DNA from: JAEUMY01 sp031394355
GTDB lineage: Bacteria > Pseudomonadota > Gammaproteobacteria > Burkholderiales > Usitatibacteraceae
Direction of reading: 5' to 3'
Assembly (NCBI GenBank): GCA_031394355.1
Contig: JANNSU010000080.1
Coordinates: forward strand, 22,789 to 86,788
Length of the DNA: 64,000 bases
Part shown: piece by piece, positions 44,433-51,876 of the stretch
How the letters are laid out: every line of letters starts with the position of its first letter
How positions within the stretch are numbered: the stretch's first letter is position 1
The notes under the pieces: generated by a model
What the model was told of the DNA's origin: nothing
What the model saw: only the letters and a program-made list of their open reading frames with translations
The model's database searches: none
Made by a program: the position numbers and the translations under genes

Positions 44433-44578
44433 ACGCAAGCAGGCCTTCTCTACCTGCGCTGCGACGCCTTGAATCGCCAATCGCTCGGGTGCAGGGTCGG
44501 CCCTCGACAGGAGCGAGCGGTGCCTGCGCTGCTAGAATCCGGATTCTTCCTTCAGCGATCTTTCCCCTCGGCATCCCG

Positions 44579-46111
44579 ATGCGCCTCTTCCGCTCCCTGC
44601 GAATATTCGCAACGGTTGTCCGTTATGGTCTCGACGAATTCCTGCCGGAGGGGGGCTTCAAGGCAATCCTGGCTGTGCTGTGCTTCTGGCGCAGCTTCAG
44701 CGACTCGCGTGCTGTACGGCTCAGGAAGGCGCTGGAGTCGCTGGGCCCCATCTTCATCAAGTTTGGCCAGTTGCTTTCCACGCGGCGCGATCTGGTGCCG
44801 GGTGATCTCGCCGATGAGCTGGCCAAGTTGCTGGATCAGGTGCCGCCGTTTCCCGGCGAGGACGTGGTCGCCATCCTCAATCGCGTCTACGGCAAGCCTT
44901 ATGGAGAAGTTTTCAGCGCATTCGATCTGAAGCCTGTGGCGAGTGCGAGCATTGCCCAGGTGCATTTCGCCACCCTGAAGTCGGGCCGAGAGGCCGGGCG
45001 TGATGTGGCGGTCAAGATTGTGCGGCCGGGTATCGGCCAAACCATTGCCAAGGACATCGCGCTTCTCGACGTTGTGGCCGACTTTGTTGAATCCTGGCTG
45101 CCGGACGGCAAGCGCCTGCGCCCGCGCGCGGTGGTGCGGGAATTCAGCAACACCTTGCACGACGAGCTGGATCTGATCCGCGAGGCCAGCAATGCCAGCC
45201 AGCTCCGCCGCAATTTCATCGACGGCAAGCTGCTCTACGTTCCCGAGGTCTACTTCGACTATTGCCACCGCGACGTGATGGTGATGGAACGCATCGACGG
45301 CATTGCCGTGAATGATGTCGAGCAGTTGAAGGCCTGCAACATCGATACCGATCGCCTGTCACGCGACGGCGTGGAGATATTCTTCACGCAGGTCTTCCGG
45401 GATGCGTTCTTCCATGCCGACATGCACCCCGGCAACATCTTTGTGCGAAAGGATGGCATCTACTCCGGTGTCGACTTCGGCATCATGGGCACGCTGTCGG
45501 ATGCCGACAAGAATTACCTCGCGCGGAATTTCATGGCGTTCTTCCAGCGCGACTACCGTGCTGTCGCCATGGCCCATATCGAGGCCGGCTGGGTGCCCGA
45601 GGGCACTCGGGTGGACGAGTTCGAGAGCGCCATCCGCGCAGTCTGCGAGCCCATTTTCGACAAGCCGCTGAAGGACATCTATTTCGGCAACATCCTGCTG
45701 CGCCTCTTCGACGTGTCGCGCCGGTTCCAGATGGAAATCCAGCCGCAGCTCGTTCAGCTGCAGAAGACGCTGCTGCAGATCGAGGGTCTGGGTCGCCAGC
45801 TTTCCCCGGATCTGGATCTTCGGCCGGTTGCACAGCCCATTCTTGAGCGCTGGATGAGCGAGCAGATGGGAGTGAGCGGCCTGGTGAAGCAATTGAGGGC
45901 CGAGGCGCCGCTCTGGGCGCGCACCCTGCCACAGCTTCCCCGCCTCCTGCATCGGGCATTGCACGATGATGCGCCGGCCAAGCTGGAGCTGGCTCTCCTG
46001 AAACTGGTCGCCGCCCAACAGCGCCAGACCCGCGTGCTCATCGCCATCGGACTCATCCTCGCGGTGATGGTGTTCGGTTACGCGTATCTCTTGCTTCTCT
46101 GGGAGCCGTGA
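44579..46111 (+). CDS. ubiB: UbiB ubiquinone biosynthesis kinase-like protein
   Basis: Encodes 510 residues from ATG 44579, normal for UbiB. Atypical kinase features are the KxGQ motif in IFIKFGQLLSTRRD, the Ala-rich loop SASIAQVHFA and the catalytic ADMHPGNIFVR and YSGVDFGIMG. Two C-terminal transmembrane segments end the protein (LIAIGLILAVMVFGYAYLLL). It supports membrane ubiquinone synthesis. The palindrome is read RIFA at codons 8-11. Confidence 0.96.
   Translation: MRLFRSLRIFATVVRYGLDEFLPEGGFKAILAVLCFWRSFSDSRAVRLRKALESLGPIFIKFGQLLSTRRDLVPGDLADELAKLLDQVPPFPGEDVVAILNRVYGKPYGEVFSAFDLKPVASASIAQVHFATLKSGREAGRDVAVKIVRPGIGQTIAKDIALLDVVADFVESWLPDGKRLRPRAVVREFSNTLHDELDLIREASNASQLRRNFIDGKLLYVPEVYFDYCHRDVMVMERIDGIAVNDVEQLKACNIDTDRLSRDGVEIFFTQVFRDAFFHADMHPGNIFVRKDGIYSGVDFGIMGTLSDADKNYLARNFMAFFQRDYRAVAMAHIEAGWVPEGTRVDEFESAIRAVCEPIFDKPLKDIYFGNILLRLFDVSRRFQMEIQPQLVQLQKTLLQIEGLGRQLSPDLDLRPVAQPILERWMSEQMGVSGLVKQLRAEAPLWARTLPQLPRLLHRALHDDAPAKLELALLKLVAAQQRQTRVLIAIGLILAVMVFGYAYLLLLWEP
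44599..44610. repeat. 12-bp palindrome GCGAATATTCGC
   Basis: Exact copy near the 5' end of ubiB, read Arg-Ile-Phe-Ala. Confidence 0.95.
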
Positions 46112-46271
46112 ACACCACTGACCGCACAGGGGCTCGTTGCCCGGCCCATGCTCGACCCTCGCGCGACTGCTTTGCTACACTCAGCGGGCGAGGTTTATCG
46201 TGGGGGATCGGCGGCCGCTTCTGTCAACCCGTCCGAGCCAGCTTTCCACAACGTCACTTTGGAGCCAGTAG

Positions 46272-47726
46272 ATGGGCAGCCTGATCTTCTTCGTCATTCT
46301 GTACCTCGCCACCACGATCGCCATCGGCCTGTATGCCGCGCGGAATGTGCATGGCGCCAAGGACTATCTGGTAGCGGGCCGCAGTCTGCCCCTGTACATC
46401 AACATGGCCACGGTTTTCGCCACGTGGTTCGGGGCCGAGACCGTGCTTTCCGTGTCGGCCACGTTCGCGCGCGATGGTTTGTCAGGCATTCCGGCTGATC
46501 CCTTCGGCGCCACGGCCTGTCTGATTTTCGTGGCCCTGTTTTTCGCCAAGGCGTTCTACCGCATGGACCTCTTGACCTTGGGCGACTTCTACAAGAAGCG
46601 CTACAACAAGACCATCGAGGTCGTCACCAGCTCGATTATCGTGGTGTCCTATCTGGGCTGGACCTCCGCCCAGCTCACCGCGCTGGGCCTGGTCCTGTGG
46701 GTGATCTCCGGCGGGGCGCTCACGCTCACCCAGTCGATCATCATCGGCACCGTGATCGTGTTGTTCTACACCATCTGGGGCGGAATGTGGTCGGTGGCTT
46801 TCACCGACATGTTCCAGACCGTGGTCATCATCATCGGCCTGTTCATTGTCGCCTGGTTCGTGGGGGATCTGGCCGGCGGCGCGACCAAGGTCATCAGCAC
46901 CGCCTATGATCAAGGCAAGCTCAATCCCTTCCCGACAGGTGGCAGCAAAGAGTGGCTGACGTGGATCGCCGCATTTGCCACCATTGCCCTGGGCTCCATT
47001 CCGCAGCAGGACGTGTTCCAGCGCGTGACCAGCGCCAAAGACGAGAAGACTGCCGTTCGCGGCACTCTCATTGGCGCCATCGTGTATTTCTTCATCGCCT
47101 TCATTCCCATGTTCATCGCCTTCTCGGCGCTGATGATCGAGCCCAGGCTGGTGGAGCTCTTCAAGAGTGAAGACGCCCGCGAGATCCAGCGCATCCTGCC
47201 GGACATCATCCTGGGACAGACGCCGCTGTACATTCAGGTACTGTTCTTTGGCGCGTTGCTGTCCGCGATCCTGTCCACCGCCAGCGGGGCGCTGCTTGCA
47301 CCCACTGCACTATTTGCCAACAACGTGATGAAGCCGTTCATACCGCACCTGTCCGACCACAACTTGCTCAAGCTCGTGCGGGTGACGATGGTGGTGTTCA
47401 CCGTGGCAGCGCTCATTTTTGCTGTCAACTCCAAGAGCACCATGTATGAAATGATTCAGAACGCCTACAAGGTCACGCTGGCCGGTGCCTTCGCTCCGCT
47501 TGTGTTTGGTCTTTTCTGGAAACGCACCACCTCTGCGGGCGCGGCCTTGTCCATCTTCGCGGGGCTGGGGTCCTGGATGGGCATGGAGGTTCTGATTTCC
47601 GGCGGTGTCGAGACCATCTGGCCGCCTCAGATGGTGGGTCTGATCTTCGGGATCATTGCCATTGTCGTGGGCTCACTGCTGACTCAGCCCAAGCACGGAC
47701 ATGGACACAAGGGCCACGGTCACTGA
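46272..47726 (+). CDS. sodium:solute symporter family transporter
   Basis: Encodes 484 residues with about 13 hydrophobic segments. SSS family features: GAKDYLVAGRSLPLYINMATVFATWFGAET at the N-terminus, WGGMWSVAFTDMFQT and GSIPQQDVFQRVTSAKDEKTAV. The C-terminal tail is histidine-rich (KHGHGHKGHGH). The substrate is unknown. It follows a 160-bp spacer after ubiB and precedes a 13-bp tandem repeat and a terminator-like hairpin. Confidence 0.92.
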   Translation: MGSLIFFVILYLATTIAIGLYAARNVHGAKDYLVAGRSLPLYINMATVFATWFGAETVLSVSATFARDGLSGIPADPFGATACLIFVALFFAKAFYRMDLLTLGDFYKKRYNKTIEVVTSSIIVVSYLGWTSAQLTALGLVLWVISGGALTLTQSIIIGTVIVLFYTIWGGMWSVAFTDMFQTVVIIIGLFIVAWFVGDLAGGATKVISTAYDQGKLNPFPTGGSKEWLTWIAAFATIALGSIPQQDVFQRVTSAKDEKTAVRGTLIGAIVYFFIAFIPMFIAFSALMIEPRLVELFKSEDAREIQRILPDIILGQTPLYIQVLFFGALLSAILSTASGALLAPTALFANNVMKPFIPHLSDHNLLKLVRVTMVVFTVAALIFAVNSKSTMYEMIQNAYKVTLAGAFAPLVFGLFWKRTTSAGAALSIFAGLGSWMGMEVLISGGVETIWPPQMVGLIFGIIAIVVGSLLTQPKHGHGHKGHGH

Positions 47727-47740
47727 GCCGCTGCAAGGTT

Positions 47741-47805
47741 GGTCATGTGACTTGGTTATGTGATTCGGTCGTGTGATTTGGTTATGTGGCTTGGTTATGT
47801 GACAG
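47741..47805. repeat. 13-bp tandem repeat, five copies
   Basis: Five degenerate units of GGTTATGTGATTT (starts at 47741, 47754, 47767, 47780 and 47793), immediately after the symporter stop. Confidence 0.85.
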
Positions 47806-47825
47806 CTTTGTAATCTGTCGCTGAA

Positions 47826-47855
47826 TGCAAACGGCCCCGCGAGGGGCCATTTGCA
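47826..47855 (+). terminator. terminator-like hairpin after the symporter
   Basis: TGCAAACGGCCCC-GCGA-GGGGCCATTTGCA: a 6-bp GC stem extended by a TGCAAA/TTTGCA outer stem, 100 bases after the symporter stop. No long T tract. Confidence 0.5.
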
Positions 47856-48076
47856 TTGGCGGACACCAATACACCCGTTCGGGCGCACTGCGCCTGCGTT
47901 GTCCCTCGCTCAATTCATTGCTTGCACGGCCTGCTCAGCAACGCTTTGCTGCGCTTGGCAGCGCATTTTCTGCGTTTCATCGCAATCCGATTGTGGGCGG
48001 ACCCCGCGAATTTTAAAGTGGCTGCATGTTGATAGATGCAGCAAACCACAACGCAACACCCAACCAGGAGCCGATC

Positions 48077-48322
48077 ATGAATTCCAGCAAAATGTTTCTC
48101 GAAGGTTTCAACAGCTACAAGTCCATCTCTCTTGCCGCAGCAGCTGTCGTCACCGGCATGATGCTGGTGTCGTTCTACGCGGGCGCAAAAAATGCAGAGA
48201 ACGCCGCTGCCCTGGCTTATGCCAAGGAGCACCGTGTCGAAGTCACTGCCACGCGTCTCGTTCCTGCAGAGTCTGCCACGCAGCGGGTTGCCTCACTCCC
48301 CATCAACACCGCAGTGCGCTGA
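48077..48322 (+). CDS. small single-pass membrane protein, 81 residues
   Basis: ATG 48077 has AGGAG seven bases upstream. Residues 14-32 (SLAAAAVVTGMMLVSFYAG) form one transmembrane segment, followed by a short Ala/Glu-rich, probably periplasmic tail (EHRVEVTATRLVPAES). No family recognised. A strong Rho-independent terminator follows at 48433-48459, consistent with a monocistronic transcript. Confidence 0.65.
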   Translation: MNSSKMFLEGFNSYKSISLAAAAVVTGMMLVSFYAGAKNAENAAALAYAKEHRVEVTATRLVPAESATQRVASLPINTAVR

Positions 48323-48658
48323 TTGATGCAACGGGCGGATGCCGCGTTGCTTTGATCGGCTCGCACGGTCCCGTCCGGCCGATAAGTATTGGATGTCATA
48401 GCACCTGTTTCTCAGTCGTACCCTCCCTGATTGCCCGGCCTCGCGCCGGGCTCTTTTTTCAACAGGTAGTCCCCGGCAGCGTTCAAAACTTGCTGGCGCA
48501 GGCAGAGCAAGAAGGCGCGTGCATGGGTTGCGAATTCGGTTCCCGGCATTTTGTGTCGGAAATTCAGCGTTTCGTCGCAGGGCGCTGGTGACGAAGCGGT
48601 GTTCGAACAAGAATAGTGACTGCAGCAATGTTTAAGCAGCATTTGATTTGAGGCTTTA
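48323..48658. other. 336-bp spacer without a gene
   Basis: Holds the strong terminator only; I see no convincing coding sequence or repeat in the rest. Confidence 0.6.
48433..48459 (+). terminator. Rho-independent terminator
   Basis: GCCCGGC / GCCGGGC hairpin followed by CTCTTTTTTC. It follows the 81-residue gene. Confidence 0.85.
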
Positions 48659-48973
48659 ATGGATTCATTGGCAAAAGACGTCTTGAGCATCATCATTCTG
48701 GCGAGCTGGGCATTACCTGTCGCCTACATTGCCCTCGTACTCGTCGTTACCCAATTGGCGGCGCTGGTGCGGCGCATCAGCGGCAGATGGGGAAGGTACC
48801 CATCCAGACCGCTTCTTCCTGACACTTCGGATGCAGTCTTTGCATCGCCTTCAATGCGCCGACACAACCCGGTCAGAGCTGTGGGCGTGTCGCCCATGGT
48901 CGGGTCGCCATCAAGGCCACGTCTGGCCTCCCGCTGGAAAAGTAGCCAGCGATTGACCGCTGGCGTGTACTGA
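48659..48973 (+). CDS. hypothetical membrane protein, 104 residues
   Basis: An N-terminal hydrophobic region (VLSIIILASWALPVAYIALVLVV) suggests one or two membrane segments; the rest is a basic, Ser/Pro-rich tail that could be disordered or could reflect out-of-frame readthrough. No family recognised, no clear ribosome-binding site. Low confidence as a gene. Confidence 0.35.
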   Translation: MDSLAKDVLSIIILASWALPVAYIALVLVVTQLAALVRRISGRWGRYPSRPLLPDTSDAVFASPSMRRHNPVRAVGVSPMVGSPSRPRLASRWKSSQRLTAGVY

Positions 48974-48986
48974 GGTGGGGCGATCA

Positions 48987-49205
48987 ATGAAGACACTGCG
49001 ACCTCGACTGGCCCTGCTTCTCCGCCATTGGCCAACGGCCTGTATCGCCATTGTCGTGACGGTCATCCTGATTCATGAGGCCCCAAAGGGCCATGCCGAT
49101 CTGGAGCCGCTCTCTGTGCATCCATATGTGCAGCAGGTCGCCCACATTGATGGCACGGACCAATCGGTCGTAGAACAGCCCATTCGGGAACACGTCGGCG
49201 CCTGA
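48987..49205 (+). CDS. hypothetical small membrane protein, 72 residues
   Basis: ATG 48987 is preceded by GGGGCGATC. A short basic N-terminus and one hydrophobic segment (WPTACIAIVVTVILIHEA) are followed by a hydrophilic tail. No family recognised. It lies 13 bases after the 48659 frame and upstream of a good promoter for the kinase; coding status uncertain. Confidence 0.35.
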   Translation: MKTLRPRLALLLRHWPTACIAIVVTVILIHEAPKGHADLEPLSVHPYVQQVAHIDGTDQSVVEQPIREHVGA

Positions 49206-49287
49206 CACGCCTGCCGCACCGATGCGCCAGAGAGGTGGCCCAGGGCGCAGCATGCGCCCGTTTTTCCGCGTTTTGTCACAATCCGCA

Positions 49288-49316
49288 TTGTCCTGACGCA
49301 CCGCCTCCCCTACAGT
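49288..49316 (+). promoter_or_regulatory. sigma-70-like promoter for the LytS/LytTR pair
   Basis: TTGTCC (49288-49293), a 17-base spacer and TACAGT (49311-49316), 24 bases upstream of the kinase ATG, with GGGGAG as the ribosome-binding site. Confidence 0.6.
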
Positions 49317-49340
49317 CGGTCTCATAGGGGAGAATAAACA

Positions 49341-50414
49341 ATGCCGAATCGCTATCTGTATCTCTTGAGCGGGCTTTCCTGGCAGCGCGCCGCATGGACT
49401 GTGGTCGTGGCGCTGGTTGCGACTGCGAGTGTGGTCTGGTTCTTCCAGAACACTTTTTGGGATCTGCTGCTCAGTGCGCTGTGCATGAGCTTTACGATCA
49501 TGCTGGCCATCACGATCGCGGGAAATCTCCGGCAGACCTTCATGCCGCGCGAGGGCGCGCAGCTGTTGGCGGTCGTCTTCGGATCCTTTCTGGGCATCTT
49601 GCTCGTTGGCATCGTGAAGGGCCGCGATCTGGCCCAGATGTTTACCGAGCGGCTCTGGGGCGTGACCGTCACGACCGGTCTTGGTATTGGCTTTGGCTGT
49701 GTCATCACTGCGGCCATGATCCTGCGGGAACAGCGCGCCCGCATGCAGTCGGATCTTGTACGCGCGGAAGCAGAAAAGCACCGTCTGGAGAAGCAGATCA
49801 TGGAAGCCCGGCTGCAAGTCATGCAGGCGCAGGTGGAGCCGCACTTTCTTTTCAACACGCTGGCGAATGTGCAGCACCTTGTGGAGGCTGATGCAAAGGC
49901 TGCCGGCAAGATGCTGGACAACCTCATTCGCTATCTGCGCATCGCGTTGCCGCAGATGCGTGAATCCAGCAGCACCCTGGGCCGCGAGATGGACATGGCG
50001 GCTGCCTATCTCGAAATTTTCAAGATCCGCATGGGCAGCAGGCTCGACTACAGCATGAATGTGCCGAGCGACCTTCGTACTCAGGAGTTTCCGCCCATGA
50101 TGCTGATCACGCTTGTCGAAAATGCCATCAAGCACGGGCTCGACCCTTGTTGCGATGCCGGTGTTGTGACACTGTCGGCTGAACAGCGCGAAGGAAAGTT
50201 GATCGTACGGGTTGCCGATACGGGCGAGGGCTTCCAGCCCAAGCCAGGTGGCGGCGTCGGGCTTGCGAATATTCGCGAGCGACTGTCCACGCTGTATGGC
50301 AAATCGGCCGGTCTCACCCTGGAGGAGAACCAGCCGCGCGGCATAGTGGCCACCATCGAGCTCACGCAACGCAGCCTGGCGAGCGCTGGTATGTTGAGCC
50401 CTGCTGTGACGTAA
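49341..50414 (+). CDS. LytS/AlgZ-type sensor histidine kinase 1
   Basis: Encodes 357 residues. Four N-terminal transmembrane segments (to about residue 130), a short coiled coil (ILREQRARMQSDLVRAEAEK), the LytS histidine motif AQVEPHFLFNTLANV and an ATPase domain with ENAIKHGLDP, DTGEGF and GVGLANIRERL. It pairs with the LytTR regulator 66 bases downstream. The palindrome encodes ANIR inside the conserved GLANIRERL. Signal unknown. Confidence 0.93.
   Translation: MPNRYLYLLSGLSWQRAAWTVVVALVATASVVWFFQNTFWDLLLSALCMSFTIMLAITIAGNLRQTFMPREGAQLLAVVFGSFLGILLVGIVKGRDLAQMFTERLWGVTVTTGLGIGFGCVITAAMILREQRARMQSDLVRAEAEKHRLEKQIMEARLQVMQAQVEPHFLFNTLANVQHLVEADAKAAGKMLDNLIRYLRIALPQMRESSSTLGREMDMAAAYLEIFKIRMGSRLDYSMNVPSDLRTQEFPPMMLITLVENAIKHGLDPCCDAGVVTLSAEQREGKLIVRVADTGEGFQPKPGGGVGLANIRERLSTLYGKSAGLTLEENQPRGIVATIELTQRSLASAGMLSPAVT
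50265..50276. repeat. 12-bp palindrome GCGAATATTCGC
   Basis: Exact copy encoding the ATP-lid GLANIRERL of kinase 1. Confidence 0.95.
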
Positions 50415-50480
50415 CGCGCCCGTTGCCGAGCCAATATCCGCAACCGGTGAATAATTTGATCACCCCGCTTCCCAAACACC

Positions 50481-51260
50481 ATGCCCACTGCCCTCATTGC
50501 TGATGACGAACCACTGCTCCGCGCCCAGCTGAAGGCCCGGCTTGCCAATCTCTGGCCCGGGTTGCGGATCGTTCACGAAGCTGAAAACGGCCGTCAGGTG
50601 GTCGAGTTCTTTGATCTGGAGGACGAGAAGCCGGATGTCTGCTTTCTGGATATCCACATGCCAGGGCTCACAGGCCTGGAGGCAGCGCGTCGAATCAGCA
50701 AGCGTTCCCGGGTCGTATTCGTGACGGCCTTCGACCAATATGCCGTCGACGCATTCGAGCAGGGTGCGATCGATTACGTGCTGAAGCCCTTCGACGAGAC
50801 CCGATTGAAGGAGACGGTCACTCGCTTGCAGGAGCGGCTCGCTGCGCCAGTGACCGTCGAAAGTGACAGCCGCGGCGATCCGCTCGATGCGATTCTGGCT
50901 CGACTTGCTGCGCAAATGGCGCCTGTCGGCCGCCAGTATCTGCAGTGGATCAAGGCCAGCGTCGGCTCCACCGTGCGCATGATCGCCATTGACGATATCT
51001 GCTACTTCCAGTCCGACGAGAAATACACGCGGGTGGTCATGGAGGACGGTGAAGTCCTCATCCGCAAACCCATCAAGGAACTGCTGGATGAGCTGGACCC
51101 GGACAAGTTCTGGCAGATCCACCGCTCCACGTTGGTCAACACCCGAGAGATTGCCGGGGTCGTGCGCGGTCTGCGTGATCAGGCCGACCTCAAGCTCAAG
51201 TCCCGCCCTGAAGTCCTGACTGTCAGCCGCGCTTACACGCATTTGTTCAAGCAGATGTAG
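50481..51260 (+). CDS. LytTR response regulator 1
   Basis: Encodes 259 residues. The receiver has DDEP near the N-terminus, phospho-acceptor Asp57 in VCFLDIHMPG and Lys in YVLKPFDE; the C-terminal LytTR DNA-binding domain (about 155-258) has DICYFQSDEKYTRVV, LIRKPIKELLDELDPDKF and HRSTLVN. It is paired with kinase 1 and its paralogue at 54123 is about the same length, so the two pairs probably arose by duplication. Confidence 0.94.
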   Translation: MPTALIADDEPLLRAQLKARLANLWPGLRIVHEAENGRQVVEFFDLEDEKPDVCFLDIHMPGLTGLEAARRISKRSRVVFVTAFDQYAVDAFEQGAIDYVLKPFDETRLKETVTRLQERLAAPVTVESDSRGDPLDAILARLAAQMAPVGRQYLQWIKASVGSTVRMIAIDDICYFQSDEKYTRVVMEDGEVLIRKPIKELLDELDPDKFWQIHRSTLVNTREIAGVVRGLRDQADLKLKSRPEVLTVSRAYTHLFKQM

Positions 51261-51493
51261 CGATGCGGAGGGCGGAACAGGGACCCGCGCCTTGGCGCGG
51301 GATGTGACCCCGGATGCGGCGCTTGGCTCGCGCAGGTGATCTTCTGGAGGGGCATTTGGGAGGAAGCTCGGCGCCCTTTGCGCATGCGAGGCGCGAGTCG
51401 GGCACCAAGCCAAGAGCGGTGGGGTGAGCCGGGGTTGCGACGGCGGCGTGCCCGTTCTTGGAATTTCAGTAATCCGGGTTGGCCCTGCTCCCC

Positions 51494-51505
51494 GCGAATA
51501 TTCGC
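51494..51505. repeat. 12-bp palindrome GCGAATATTCGC
   Basis: Exact intergenic copy 14 bases left of the CCCCAAT heptamer array. Confidence 0.95.
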
Positions 51506-51519
51506 AATGCTGCGAACAT

Positions 51520-51567
51520 CCCCCAATCCCCAATCCCCAATCCCCATCCCCCATCCCCCATCCCCCG
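51520..51567. repeat. CCCCAAT/CCCCCAT heptamer array
   Basis: About six or seven 7-bp units in the spacer after response regulator 1. Confidence 0.85.
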
Positions 51568-51683
51568 GCCTTCTGCAATCCACCCCCCCGTTTCTGCATT
51601 CCGGCGACTGTCCGTTGAGGTCGAAGGCCCGAGTCCCTAATCTGGCCTTATCGAAACCCTCATCCGAATGCACCGGGAGCCCC

Positions 51684-51794
51684 ATGGATACCCTCATCGT
51701 CAGTCTGCAACACCTGCCCCAGTGGGTGCACATCGCCAGCGGCCTGCTGCTCGCCGCTTTCATGGCCGTTCTGGTCATGGCCGAAGACCTGTAA
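51684..51794 (+). CDS. 36-residue membrane peptide
   Basis: ATG 51684 has GGGAG five bases upstream. The product MDTLIVSLQHLPQWVHIASG is continued by a strongly hydrophobic LLLAAFMAVLVMAEDL, one transmembrane span. It lies between the two two-component pairs, 82 bases before kinase 2. Short length limits certainty; the ribosome-binding site and hydrophobic profile favour a real small membrane protein. Confidence 0.5.
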   Translation: MDTLIVSLQHLPQWVHIASGLLLAAFMAVLVMAEDL

Positions 51795-51876
51795 CCCCCA
51801 GCCCCGCCGCGCTCAACCCCCCGGCCAACACGTCCCGCCGCCAAGGACGACTCCGGTAAACCGATAGACTCCAATC

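Larger units (their letters stand above)
47727..48076. other. 350-bp spacer: tandem repeat, hairpin, otherwise empty
   Basis: Apart from the 13-bp tandem and the hairpin I see no credible gene; short frames here have no ribosome-binding sites. Confidence 0.7.
51261..51683. other. spacer with CCCCAAT heptamers and one palindrome
   Basis: About 420 bases. It holds the palindrome at 51494-51505 and a CCCCAAT / CCCCCAT array (51520-51567); I see no credible gene in the rest. Confidence 0.7.
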
